From the NCBI GenBank assembly GCA_002307035.1, contig DBTL01000113.1, positions 1-30,799 on the forward strand: a stretch of 30,799 nucleotides of DNA, in the 5' to 3' direction. This DNA comes from Bacteroides sp. UBA1317 (GTDB lineage: Bacteria; Bacteroidota; Bacteroidia; Bacteroidales; Bacteroidaceae). The notes beneath the pieces were generated by a model. It was not told the origin of the DNA. It searched no databases and saw only the letters and a list, made by a program, of their open reading frames with translations. The position numbers and the translations under genes were made by a program. Of the stretch, positions 7,734 through 16,089 are shown one piece after another (the stretch's first letter is position 1; the number at the start of each line of letters is the position of its first letter).

Positions 7734-9830
7734 TCAACTAATAGAGGCCCAGTTAACATTTGATTTACGAAGTGACTTAAGTTGCCTCCAAAGAAGCTCA
7801 TTTTCAGGATGAATGCCTGTAGGGTCTTCATCAACAATTCGTTCAGCAATACTGCGCACATGCTGCAACAGCTGACCATCACGAGCTATATTTGCAATTT
7901 TCAGATCAAAAGCAATTCCACTTTGTTGCGTTCCTTCAAGATCACCCGGGCCCCGCAATTTTAAATCTGCTTCAGCTATTTCGAAACCGTCGTTTGTTCG
8001 CACCATTATTTCGAGCCGTTTCTTTGTTTCTTCGGCCAACTTGTAGCTGGTTACCAGAATACAATAAGATTGATCGGCTCCACGCCCTACCCTTCCACGA
8101 AGCTGATGAAGTTGCGATAATCCAAAGCGTTCCGCATTTTCAATAACCATCACTGATGCATTCGGAACATTTACGCCTACTTCTATCACAGTAGTTGCCA
8201 CCATTATTTGTGCTTCACCGGAAACAAAAAGTTGCATTTGCTCATCTTTCTCTCCAGATTTCATTTTGCCGTGTACCTTACAAACCTTACATTCGGGAAA
8301 CTCTTCGCAGATATGCAAATAACCTTCTTCCAGATTCTTCAGGTCAATCTTCTCACTTTCTTCTATCAGTGGATACACAATATAAATCTGGCGCCCCTCC
8401 GCTATCTGATGGTGCATCGATTTGTAAAGACTCTCTCTGCGGTTGTCAAACTGGTGAACCGTAACAATAGGTTTTCGTCCAGGAGGAAGCTCATCAATAA
8501 CAGAAACATCTAAATCACCATAAAGCGTCATCGCCAACGTACGGGGTATAGGCGTAGCCGTCATAACCAACACGTGGGGAGGCTGGGTGTTTTTACTCCA
8601 AAGCCTTGCCCGCTGAGCGACGCCAAACCTGTGCTGTTCGTCGATAACGACTAAGCCCAATGAAGAAAAACGAACCGTATCTTCTATCACCGCATGCGTA
8701 CCTATAAGTATGTGCACATCTCCCGTTAACAAGGCCGAAAGGATGGCCTCCCTCTTCTTCCCTTTTATCCTACCGGTAAGTAACTCAACCCGAAGATTCA
8801 TGCCATAAAGTAACTCTTTTATCGTTTCGTAATGCTGATTGACCAGAATTTCTGTGGGTGCCATCATGCAAGCCTGATAACCATTGTCCAGTGCAAGCAA
8901 GATACTCATGAGCGCCACTAATGTTTTACCACTACCCACATCTCCTTGTAGCAAGCGATTCATCTGTTTACCACACCCTACATCTTGTCGAATTTCTTTT
9001 AATACGCGTTTCTGGGCACCAGTCAACTCAAAAGGAAGATTTCGGGTATAAAACGTATTAAAGATTTCACCAACATTCTCAAAGATGTAGCCTCTATACT
9101 TTCGCTGCCTATCTTTTGAGTATTTTAGGATGTTCAGTTGCACATAAAACAACTCTTCAAACTTTAGTCGATATTCAGCCTTCCTCAGTAAATCGGGCTG
9201 AGTAGGAAAATGAATATTTCGCAGGGCATCAGTCAGAGTCATGAGGTGATGCTCTGCAAGTATTTTAGGAGAAAGAGTCTCGGGAAGAGATTCCTGAATC
9301 TGCAGAATAACGGTTGCCATCATTTTTTCAATGGCATGAGAATTCAAGAAACTACGCTTCATCTTTTCCGTAGTATTGTAATAGGGTTGTAAACCCATGG
9401 AAGAGAGAGTTAGTTCCGAAGCATCGTCAATGTCGGGATGAGCAATATTGATTCTCCCATTGAATACTGTGGGTTTACCAAAAACGATGTATTCTTGCTG
9501 CTGTTTATACTTACCTGTTACAAATTTGATTCCCTGGAACCAAACCAAATCGACAATGCCTGTTCCATCGGAGAAATGTGCCACCAAACGTCTTTGCCTC
9601 CCCTCACCAAAGGTCTCAAAACTCAAAATGTGGCCCTTCAATTGAATGTAAGGCATGTTTCCATCAATTTCGCGTACGAGATACACACGACTTCTATCAA
9701 CATACTTATAAGGAAAATAATACAATAGATCGTGTAAAGAATAGATTTCTAACTCTTTATTGAGTACAGCAGCTCGCTGAGGGCCCACTCCCGATAGGTA
9801 TTTTATATCTCTGGTCGTTAAATCGAACAT
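7734..9830 (-). CDS. recG: ATP-dependent DNA helicase RecG
   Basis: RecG regresses stalled replication forks and migrates branched DNA. The protein has 698 residues, typical length. An N-terminal wedge/OB-fold region (about 1-200) precedes the helicase core, which has Walker A GDVGSGKT at 296-303, a DEQH box (VIDEQHRFG), TATPIPRTLAMT, and the QLRGRVGRG motif of the second RecA-like domain. The start ATG at 9830 overlaps the TGA of ispD by one base (TGATG), which suggests coupled translation and decides against a GTG three bases upstream. It is the last gene of the operon that begins at pdxJ. Confidence 0.96.
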   Translation of the reverse strand: MFDLTTRDIKYLSGVGPQRAAVLNKELEIYSLHDLLYYFPYKYVDRSRVYLVREIDGNMPYIQLKGHILSFETFGEGRQRRLVAHFSDGTGIVDLVWFQGIKFVTGKYKQQQEYIVFGKPTVFNGRINIAHPDIDDASELTLSSMGLQPYYNTTEKMKRSFLNSHAIEKMMATVILQIQESLPETLSPKILAEHHLMTLTDALRNIHFPTQPDLLRKAEYRLKFEELFYVQLNILKYSKDRQRKYRGYIFENVGEIFNTFYTRNLPFELTGAQKRVLKEIRQDVGCGKQMNRLLQGDVGSGKTLVALMSILLALDNGYQACMMAPTEILVNQHYETIKELLYGMNLRVELLTGRIKGKKREAILSALLTGDVHILIGTHAVIEDTVRFSSLGLVVIDEQHRFGVAQRARLWSKNTQPPHVLVMTATPIPRTLAMTLYGDLDVSVIDELPPGRKPIVTVHQFDNRRESLYKSMHHQIAEGRQIYIVYPLIEESEKIDLKNLEEGYLHICEEFPECKVCKVHGKMKSGEKDEQMQLFVSGEAQIMVATTVIEVGVNVPNASVMVIENAERFGLSQLHQLRGRVGRGADQSYCILVTSYKLAEETKKRLEIMVRTNDGFEIAEADLKLRGPGDLEGTQQSGIAFDLKIANIARDGQLLQHVRSIAERIVDEDPTGIHPENELLWRQLKSLRKSNVNWASIS

Positions 9831-10492
9831 CACAGCAAAGCATCAGCTACCTTCAAATCAAAAGGAGTTGTTATTTTTATATTTTCTCTGTTTCCTTCTG
9901 TCAGGTAAACGGGAACCTGCATGGCTTCCACAACAGAAGCATCATCAGTAAACCTAGGAGTATATTCTTGCTGATAGGCTTGGATCAGTAAATCGGAATC
10001 AAAAACCTGAGGCGTTTGAACAAGCTTATATGCATTGCGATCAACAGTCTCACTACTGCCAACGGCTAGAATATGTCGCAAAGTTTCCACCACATCAACG
10101 ACCGGAATAACTGCCTTATGAGCAACTGCAAGTTCATAGCAACGAGCGATTACTTCTTTGGAAACAAACGGGCGAACACCGTCATGTACACCTACTAAAC
10201 CGGGTTTGGTGACAAGGTTCATACCGTTCCTGACTGAATGAAAACGAGTTTCACCGCCATCTGCAAGGCTATACTTTATTTTGAAATGGTGTTCATGACA
10301 CAATTGATGCCAGTAATTTTGTTGCTCCTTGGGAAGAATCAAAATAATTTCTATTTCAGAATCATACTGATGAAAAGCTTCAATGGTGTGCATTAACACG
10401 GGCTTACCAGCCAATAGCAAGAACTGTTTAGGAAGATCACTTCCCATACGCAAGCCTTTTCCGCCGGCAACTATAATGGCGTATTTTGTCAT
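9830..10492 (-). CDS. ispD: 2-C-methyl-D-erythritol 4-phosphate cytidylyltransferase (IspD)
   Basis: This enzyme makes CDP-methylerythritol in the non-mevalonate (MEP) route to isoprenoid precursors. The 220-residue protein begins MTKYAIIVAGGKGLRMGSDL, carrying the glycine-rich nucleotide-binding motif, with PKQF next and HDGVRPFV near residue 110. ATG 10492 is chosen over TTG 10498. It starts 7 bases after the stop of the DJ-1-like gene and its stop overlaps the recG start. The neighbouring genes are not in the same pathway, so the operon appears to be a mixed housekeeping unit. Confidence 0.94.
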   Translation of the reverse strand: MTKYAIIVAGGKGLRMGSDLPKQFLLLAGKPVLMHTIEAFHQYDSEIEIILILPKEQQNYWHQLCHEHHFKIKYSLADGGETRFHSVRNGMNLVTKPGLVGVHDGVRPFVSKEVIARCYELAVAHKAVIPVVDVVETLRHILAVGSSETVDRNAYKLVQTPQVFDSDLLIQAYQQEYTPRFTDDASVVEAMQVPVYLTEGNRENIKITTPFDLKVADALL

Positions 10493-10499
10493 CACCAAA

Positions 10500-11051
10500 C
10501 TAATTCTTAACTCCCATAGCTTTGATCAATTCCTGCTTCTTATCTTTACTGACCAACGATTCAACGATAGCCAAAGAGAATGCCATGGCAGCACCGGGAC
10601 CGTTACCTGTAATGAGATTACCATCTTTTACCACTTGTTCAAGTATAAATTCTGCTCCTTGTAGATCCTGTTCATAGCCCGGATAGCAAGTCGCTTTACG
10701 TCCTTTGAGTATCCCAAGCTTTCCTAAGACCATGGGGGCTGCACAAATAGCAGCAATCGGTTTATTCCGGCTATTATAATCCAAAAGAAGTTCGCATAAG
10801 CCTTCATGTTTATATAATGAAGCAGCGCCAGGCATTCCTCCAGGTAATAATAGCATTATTGCATCCGAAAAATCGCACTCTTCAAATAATAAATCGCAGG
10901 TAACAGCAATGCCATGCGCACCAGTTGCCACATCTTCCGATGTAACACTAACCATCTCCACCTTCAAGTCTGCCCGTCTTAAAACATCAACAGCCGTCAG
11001 TGCTTCAATTTCTTCAAATCCGTCAGCAAAAAAAACATAAACAGTTTCCAT
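10500..11051 (-). CDS. DJ-1/PfpI family protein (YajL-like)
   Basis: This 183-residue single-domain protein of the DJ-1/ThiJ/PfpI superfamily resembles E. coli YajL and human DJ-1. The reactive cysteine C103 sits in the nucleophile elbow AAICAAP, and E14 in GFEEIEA is the conserved acidic partner. Members have been assigned chaperone, deglycase or oxidative-stress roles; which applies here cannot be told from sequence. It lies 24 bases after tonB and just before ispD, within the same operon. Confidence 0.88.
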   Translation of the reverse strand: METVYVFFADGFEEIEALTAVDVLRRADLKVEMVSVTSEDVATGAHGIAVTCDLLFEECDFSDAIMLLLPGGMPGAASLYKHEGLCELLLDYNSRNKPIAAICAAPMVLGKLGILKGRKATCYPGYEQDLQGAEFILEQVVKDGNLITGNGPGAAMAFSLAIVESLVSKDKKQELIKAMGVKN

Positions 11052-11075
11052 GATTCATCTTTATTAGTAATAATT

Positions 11076-11900
11076 CTATCTAAGGTTAAAGTAATAAGTG
11101 ATCGTTCCTGTTTGGTTATTTACACCACTGACATCATTAAAACGGGCTTTTCTAGCAGCATCTTCGGCAGCTTTGCGCAAAGCCGGATTCACGGTATTCG
11201 TTTTTCTATTAATGCTAGTGGCAATGACTGTTCCGGCAGGATTAACAGTGATAGTAACCACGACACGGCCTTCATCCTGCACGTTATATTGTGGGCGTGG
11301 CAATCCTCCCGCACCGATAGAGCGGCCTCCAAGATCAAAGCTACCATAACCACCCGTACCACTTAAAGCACCTGTAGATGAATTTCCTGTTGGACTACCT
11401 TCCGTTCCCTTGCCACTTGATGAGCCCCGACTTCCCATCTCGCTACCTTTTCCAAAAGCACCAGCCACCCGCTTCCTAGCCAGTTCTGCTGCTGATTTTC
11501 GTTCGCGTTCAGCTTTCTCATCAGCCAAACGTTGAGCATCAGCAGCTTTCTCGGCAAGTGTTTTCTCAAGCCGTTTCACTTCCGTTTTCTTTGCTTTCGT
11601 TTTTGATTTAAGGGTTACCGTTTCTTCTTCAGCTTGAGTCAACATTTCTTGTTCCGAAGCTTCTTGAGGCTGAGATTGCGCCGCAGGAGTCTCTTCAGGC
11701 AGAATATCCACATCAACCAATGTCGACGGGTCAAATCCTCCCTGCGCAGCCATTGCATCACCCAGCATAACAGGCACGCCACTCTCTTCTGTCGGTTCAG
11801 GAGTAGCAATGCTAATCAGAATCAAAAGAACGATCATAATGACATGCACCAACAAGGTAGCCAAAATGCCTATATATTTCCCCTTTGTTTTTCTATCCAT
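11076..11900 (-). CDS. TonB/TolA-type energy transducer
   Basis: This is the periplasm-spanning partner of the ExbB-ExbD motor encoded just upstream. It is thought to carry proton-motive energy to outer-membrane receptors. The 274-residue protein has an N-terminal membrane anchor (about 12-32), an acidic and Gln-rich region, then a Lys/Ala/Glu-rich helical stretch (about 95-145) like TolA. A Gly/Ser-rich linker (about 150-195) precedes a TonB C-terminal domain (about 205-274, with GRVVVTITVNPAGTV). The ATG at 11900 is preferred; a GTG at 11906 overlapping the exbD stop (GTGA) would add two residues. The TolA-like middle means a Tol-type envelope role cannot be excluded. Confidence 0.85.
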   Translation of the reverse strand: MDRKTKGKYIGILATLLVHVIMIVLLILISIATPEPTEESGVPVMLGDAMAAQGGFDPSTLVDVDILPEETPAAQSQPQEASEQEMLTQAEEETVTLKSKTKAKKTEVKRLEKTLAEKAADAQRLADEKAERERKSAAELARKRVAGAFGKGSEMGSRGSSSGKGTEGSPTGNSSTGALSGTGGYGSFDLGGRSIGAGGLPRPQYNVQDEGRVVVTITVNPAGTVIATSINRKTNTVNPALRKAAEDAARKARFNDVSGVNNQTGTITYYFNLR

Positions 11901-11902
11901 TC

Positions 11903-12319
11903 TCACTTCGTTTCCTCAGGCGGGCGAGTAGCCAACACCATCTTAAAATGATTTTCATTGGCTATATTTAGTACTCTGACGATTTCGCGATACGGCACAG
12001 CTTCATCTGCATAAAGTGCAACGTACATCTCCGGCTCTTTGGCGGCACATGCTTGCAGAAAGGGTGTCAACTCAGAAAGCTGTAACTCCTGTTCCTTTTC
12101 ATTTCCAAAGGCGACATAGAAGTTCAAGTCTTTATCTATGATAACCCGTGTAAGAGGCTTAGCCGACGTTTGTTGTTTACCTTGCGGAAGCAACACTTTA
12201 ATGGCATTGGGCGACACAACGGTTGAAGTTATCATAAAAAAGATAAGTAGCAGAAATATAAGGTCCGTCATGGACGCCATACTGAAATTGGGTGATATTT
12301 TTGCTCTACGCTTTAACAT
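11903..12319 (-). CDS. exbD: ExbD/TolR family biopolymer transport protein
   Basis: This inner-membrane subunit couples the proton gradient to TonB motion. The 138-residue protein has one N-terminal membrane segment (about 18-37), with the essential membrane aspartate D19 in SMTDLIFLLLIFF. A periplasmic domain follows. It starts 16 bases after exbB and ends at the tonB start. Only one exbD is present here. Confidence 0.9.
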   Translation of the reverse strand: MLKRRAKISPNFSMASMTDLIFLLLIFFMITSTVVSPNAIKVLLPQGKQQTSAKPLTRVIIDKDLNFYVAFGNEKEQELQLSELTPFLQACAAKEPEMYVALYADEAVPYREIVRVLNIANENHFKMVLATRPPEETK

Positions 12320-12335
12320 GAGGCTGTTTTCTAAT

Positions 12336-13055
12336 TTATTTTTTTACCGGTTCATTCAGCAAATCCATGAAAGCCATGGTTTTTGACTCCATTTTATTCA
12401 CGACTCCATCTACCAATGCAACCAGGTAGTTGTAAGCAAACATAGCAATGATTCCCACAATCAGTCCACCTACAGTTGTTATCATCGCTTCGTAGATTCC
12501 TCCTGAAAGCACTGTGATGTTAATATTATTACCGGCATTGGCCATCTCATAGAAAGCACGCACCATACCGGTTACAGTTCCCAGGAAACCAAGCATTGGG
12601 GCACCGCCGGAAATAGTGGCCATCACTGCCAGTCCCTTTTCCAGCTTGGTTACTTCAAGATTGCCTACATTCTCTATGGCCACCTGAACATCATTTACCG
12701 GCCTTCCCAAACGGCTAATGCCTTTCTCTATCATTCGGGCCGAAGGAGTATTCATTGTGCGACAGTAATTGAGGGCCGACTTAATCTCACCACTCAGAAT
12801 ATAGTCCTTGATTTTATCCATAAACATCGGATCATCTTTTCCGGCTTTACGTATTGCATACATACGTTCGAAAAGGATATAAAAAACAGCGATGGAAAAT
12901 ATTCCGAGAATAATCATAATCCATCCTCCCTTCACAGCCATATCTAGCATGTTCATTTCTGCCGGAGCAGAAACCGGAGTAAGTACAGGGTTGACTGTAG
13001 CAAGAGAATCAGTGATATTTGTAGCCACTTGGGCCAATAACATTAGTGTATTCAT
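12336..13055 (-). CDS. exbB: MotA/TolQ/ExbB proton channel family protein
   Basis: This is the channel-forming subunit of the ExbB-ExbD-TonB motor in the inner membrane. The protein has 239 residues and three membrane segments: one near 42-62, and two in the C-terminal half within LEKGLAVMATISGGAPMLGF and ITTVGGLIVGIIAMFAYNYL, which carry the conserved Gly/Thr pattern of TolQ/ExbB. Its ATG overlaps the pdxJ stop by one base (TGATG), so translation is probably coupled. exbD follows after 16 bases. Confidence 0.92.
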   Translation of the reverse strand: MNTLMLLAQVATNITDSLATVNPVLTPVSAPAEMNMLDMAVKGGWIMIILGIFSIAVFYILFERMYAIRKAGKDDPMFMDKIKDYILSGEIKSALNYCRTMNTPSARMIEKGISRLGRPVNDVQVAIENVGNLEVTKLEKGLAVMATISGGAPMLGFLGTVTGMVRAFYEMANAGNNINITVLSGGIYEAMITTVGGLIVGIIAMFAYNYLVALVDGVVNKMESKTMAFMDLLNEPVKK

Positions 13056-13768
13056 CAGCGAAGACAGTTTTTATATTCTTGAATTGTTTTTTCTAGTCCC
13101 AGATATAATGCGTCACTTATCAGAGCGTGTCCTATAGAAACCTCTTCGATCCAAGGGATGTTTTTGTAGAGGAAGTTCAGATTCAACAGACTCAGGTCAT
13201 GTCCGGCATTAATTCCGATACCTAAACTTCTGGCAATCTTGGCTGCAGCAACAAAAGGCGCCACTGCTGCTTCCGGATTCTTCTCATAAACAGTAGCATA
13301 AGGCTCGGTATATAATTCGATTCTATCGGCACCGGCTTTAGCCGCATATTCTATCATCTCCGCATTGGCAGAAACAAAAACGGAAGTACGAATTCCCGCA
13401 TTATTGAACACATCAAGTATCTCTGTGAGGAAATCATAATTTAGCTTGGTGTCCCATCCTGAATTAGAAGTAAGCTGCACAGGGCTGTCTGGAACCAGAG
13501 TTACTTGGTGCGGCTTTACTTTCAAGACCAAGTCGATAAACTCGGAGGCAGGATATCCTTCTATATTAAATTCCGTTTTCAATAAAGGCTTTAGATCATA
13601 AACATCTGACTTCCTTATATGCCTTTCATCCGGACGAGGATGTACGGTTATACCTTCAGCACCAAAACGTTCGCAATCCAACGCCACTTTTACCACATTT
13701 GGAACATCACCTCCACGAGCATTGCGTAATGTTGCCACTTTGTTGATATTCACACTCAATTTTGTCAT
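13055..13768 (-). CDS. pdxJ: Pyridoxine 5'-phosphate synthase (PdxJ)
   Basis: This enzyme condenses 1-deoxyxylulose 5-phosphate with 3-amino-2-oxopropyl phosphate to give pyridoxine 5'-phosphate, the last ring-forming step of vitamin B6 synthesis. The 237-residue TIM-barrel protein begins MTKLSVNINKVATLRNARGG and carries the signature TVHPRPDERHI at about 42-52 and GHDLSLLNL near 190-200. It is the first gene of the minus-strand operon that continues to recG. A promoter-like box lies 44 bases upstream of its ATG. Confidence 0.96.
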   Translation of the reverse strand: MTKLSVNINKVATLRNARGGDVPNVVKVALDCERFGAEGITVHPRPDERHIRKSDVYDLKPLLKTEFNIEGYPASEFIDLVLKVKPHQVTLVPDSPVQLTSNSGWDTKLNYDFLTEILDVFNNAGIRTSVFVSANAEMIEYAAKAGADRIELYTEPYATVYEKNPEAAVAPFVAAAKIARSLGIGINAGHDLSLLNLNFLYKNIPWIEEVSIGHALISDALYLGLEKTIQEYKNCLR

Positions 13769-13812
13769 AATTCTATTATTTGTACGGGGCTTTCAATAGG
13801 CGCCCGATTGGT

Positions 13813-13820
13813 CAAAAATA
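13813..13820 (-). promoter_or_regulatory. Putative -7 element of the pdxJ-recG operon promoter
   Basis: TATTTTTG on the minus strand matches TAnnTTTG and ends 44 bases before the pdxJ ATG. A TTGC at 13845-13842 is the closest -33 candidate, with slightly long spacing (21 bases). Confidence 0.4.
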
Positions 13821-13864
13821 CAAAATATTACCGGGAAGATAGCAACGATACGGAAAAAAAATCC

Positions 13865-13980
13865 CATTTTTGCATAGGTAATCAAATTGCAAATGTAATA
13901 GGAATTACCGAAAGAGAGGCCTTTTACACTTAAAAGATTCATAAAAAGAAACCCTAAAAATTAACTAATTCAGATAATTT
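13865..13980 (+). other. nadK upstream leader with small inverted repeat
   Basis: The nadK side of this divergent gap has no perfect TAnnTTTG. CATTTTTG at 13865-13872 is one base off and would give a leader of about 100 bases. GGTAAT (13877-13882) and ATTACC (13904-13909) form a 6-bp inverted repeat with a 21-base spacer, which could be a leader hairpin or a protein site. No riboswitch was recognised. Confidence 0.25.
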
Positions 13981-14853
13981 ATGAGATTTGCCATCTTCGG
14001 AAACACTTATCAAGCAAGAAAATCTTCGCATGCGGAAACTCTTTTTAAACTATTGGAGAAACGCGATGCCAAGATATCGGTGTGTCGGGATTTCTATCAT
14101 TTCTTGGTCTCGGATCTGAAACTAAACATCAAAAACGTTCGATTATTTGACGAAGATGATTTTGACGCAGACATGGTTATCAGCATCGGAGGCGATGGAA
14201 CTTTCCTAAAAGCAGCCAGCAGAGTAGGCAAAAAGAACATTCCTATTCTCGGCATCAACACCGGACGTTTAGGATTTCTGGCTGACATATCTCCAGAAGA
14301 GATGGAGGCTACCTTTGACGAGATTTACAACAACAACTATAAAGTAGAAGAACGCAGTGTATTGCAACTTAGTTGCGAGAACAAAAAAATTGAAACCTCA
14401 CCCTATGCTCTGAATGAAATAGCTATCTTAAAACGAGACAGCTCTTCCATGATAAGCATACGCACGACGATCAATGGCGCATATCTGGCTACTTATCAGG
14501 CTGATGGACTTGTCATTGCTACACCAACAGGTTCTACTGCTTATTCTTTAAGTGTAGGGGGGCCTATCATTGTGCCTCATTCCAACACAATAGCAATCAC
14601 TCCGGTTGCTCCGCACAGCCTCAACGTACGCCCTATTGTTATACCGGATAACTGGGAGATAACCTTAGAGGTTGAAAGTCGCAGCCATAATTTTTTGGTA
14701 GCTATCGATGGAGGGAACGAGTCATTTAACGAAAATGACCAGATTACAATACGTCGTGCTGATTACACCGTCAAAGTAGTAAAACGCTTTAATAATGTAT
14801 TCTTCAACACGCTACGCAGCAAGATGATGTGGGGCGTAGATAACAGGAATTGA
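13981..14853 (+). CDS. nadK: NAD kinase
   Basis: NAD kinase phosphorylates NAD to NADP using ATP. The protein has 290 residues. The GGDGT motif at 70-74 (SIGGDGTFLKAA) is the phosphate-binding signature, and the family's TPTGSTAYSLSVGGPI stretch is present near 180-195. ATG 13981 gives the usual start just before the first beta strand (MRFAIFGNT). It is monocistronic, divergent from pdxJ and convergent with mdh, and is followed by two hairpins, one with a T-run. Confidence 0.96.
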   Translation: MRFAIFGNTYQARKSSHAETLFKLLEKRDAKISVCRDFYHFLVSDLKLNIKNVRLFDEDDFDADMVISIGGDGTFLKAASRVGKKNIPILGINTGRLGFLADISPEEMEATFDEIYNNNYKVEERSVLQLSCENKKIETSPYALNEIAILKRDSSSMISIRTTINGAYLATYQADGLVIATPTGSTAYSLSVGGPIIVPHSNTIAITPVAPHSLNVRPIVIPDNWEITLEVESRSHNFLVAIDGGNESFNENDQITIRRADYTVKVVKRFNNVFFNTLRSKMMWGVDNRN

Positions 14854-14866
14854 ACAGCCTTTTTAA

Positions 14867-14907
14867 AAGTTAAGCCGTTAACTTTGCGAAGTTAACGGCT
14901 TAAACTT
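14867..14907. terminator. Long A/T-rich hairpin after nadK
   Basis: AAGCCGTTAACTT (14872-14884) and AAGTTAACGGCTT (14889-14901) are a perfect 13-bp inverted repeat with loop TGCG, extendable to 14867-14907 past one bulge. It lies 13 bases after the nadK stop. There is no long T-run right after it; it may stabilise the 3' end or help terminate transcription in both directions. Confidence 0.6.
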
Positions 14908-14910
14908 AAT

Positions 14911-14945
14911 ACGCCGGCAGGAAGTCCTGAAAACAGGCGTTTTTT
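14911..14945 (+). terminator. Intrinsic terminator of nadK
   Basis: ACGCC (14911-14915) pairs with GGCGT (14936-14940), with an inner CAGGA/TCCTG stem, and is followed by six T residues (14940-14945). It is 31 bases before the 3' end of the convergent mdh. Confidence 0.65.
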
Positions 14946-14975
14946 GTGACGAGTGCAATTAATACGATTCTTTTA

Positions 14976-15917
14976 TTAAAGAGCACCAACTTCTTTCAAA
15001 GCTCCGTTCACAGTGCGAACAGCAGTAGCACTAGCTTCAAATGCAGCTTTCTCTGCAGCATTCAATGGAAGCTCTACAATTTCTTCAATGCCGTTGCGAC
15101 CCAAAATGACAGGGACACCACAGCAAATGTCACTCTGTCCGTATTCTCCATCAAGAGCTACCGAACATGGAACCATCTTTTTTTGATTGTGAATGATAGA
15201 TTCTACAACAAAAGCTCCTGCAGCACCTGGTGCATACCATGCAGAAGTACCTAGTAAACCTGTCAGTGTAGCACCACCTACCATCGTAGATTTAGCTACT
15301 TCTTCCAACTTTTCAGCAGAAAGGAAGTTGCTTACAGGAAGGCCTTTATAAGTAGCAAAACGAGTCAGAGGAATCATTGTAGTGTCACCGTGGCCTCCAA
15401 TAACCATACCTTCTACTTCGTTGGCATTGCAACCCAAAGCTTGAGATAAGAAATATTTAAAGCGTGAGCTATCTAGAGCACCACCCATACCAATGATACG
15501 GTTTTTTGGCAAACCCAAAGATTTCAAGGCCAAATAAGTCATTGTATCCATTGGATTAGAGATAACCACAATAATTGCATTTGGAGAAAACTTCAGAACA
15601 TTCTGAGCAACAGACTTTACAATACCGGCATTTACACCGATAAGTTCTTCACGAGTCATACCCGGTTTACGAGGAATTCCTGAAGTGATCACAACAACGT
15701 CAGAATCTGCAGTCTGAGCATAATCATTGGTGCAACCAACAAGAGTTGTATCAAAGCCCAACAACTGAGCTGTCTGCATCATATCCATTGCCTTACCTTC
15801 TGAAACGCCTTCTTTAACGTCCAGCATTACTACTTCATCGGCCACTTCATTGAAAGCAAGCACATTCGCACATGTAGCACCTACGTTACCTGCGCCTACT
15901 ACGGTTACTTTTGACAT
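14976..15917 (-). CDS. mdh: NAD-dependent malate dehydrogenase
   Basis: This enzyme interconverts malate and oxaloacetate. The 313-residue protein belongs to the lactate/malate dehydrogenase family. The Rossmann motif GAGNVG is at 8-13; IPRKPGMTREEL is the substrate-loop region with the arginines that recognise malate; GGHGDTTMIPLTR carries the catalytic histidine. ATG 15917 is chosen because it places the first strand (MSKVTVVGAGN) as in homologues; upstream codons to 15965 would overlap the likely transcription start. It appears monocistronic. Confidence 0.96.
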   Translation of the reverse strand: MSKVTVVGAGNVGATCANVLAFNEVADEVVMLDVKEGVSEGKAMDMMQTAQLLGFDTTLVGCTNDYAQTADSDVVVITSGIPRKPGMTREELIGVNAGIVKSVAQNVLKFSPNAIIVVISNPMDTMTYLALKSLGLPKNRIIGMGGALDSSRFKYFLSQALGCNANEVEGMVIGGHGDTTMIPLTRFATYKGLPVSNFLSAEKLEEVAKSTMVGGATLTGLLGTSAWYAPGAAGAFVVESIIHNQKKMVPCSVALDGEYGQSDICCGVPVILGRNGIEEIVELPLNAAEKAAFEASATAVRTVNGALKEVGAL

Positions 15918-15970
15918 AATACTTATATTTTTAGAAAATTGATAATTAAAATCTATCTCTATCACGCCGA

Positions 15971-15978
15971 CAAAAGTA
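15971..15978 (-). promoter_or_regulatory. Putative -7 element of the mdh promoter
   Basis: TACTTTTG on the minus strand matches TAnnTTTG exactly and ends 53 bases before the mdh ATG. No good -33 TTTG is seen at the expected distance. Confidence 0.45.
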
Positions 15979-16055
15979 CAACGTAAATAGTAATTAAAGA
16001 AATATTTCCGTAATAATTTTAGTTAAAGACATCAGCCTAATCCACTTTAAAACAC

Positions 16056-16063
16056 TATTTTTG
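16056..16063 (+). promoter_or_regulatory. Putative -7 element upstream of the coiled-coil gene
   Basis: TATTTTTG followed by CACC matches TAnnTTTG and ends 26 bases before the ATG at 16090. The 27 bases around it (16041-16067) are identical at 23 positions to 17112-17138, the promoter region of the tolC-like gene. Confidence 0.45.
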
Positions 16064-16089
16064 CACCAGTTTATAACTATCTTTTAATT

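Noticed and set aside
7658..7882. Minus-strand frame of 74 codons overlapping the end of recG
   Set aside because: It is out of frame with recG for most of its length, and its Cys/Leu-rich product resembles nothing; likely chance.
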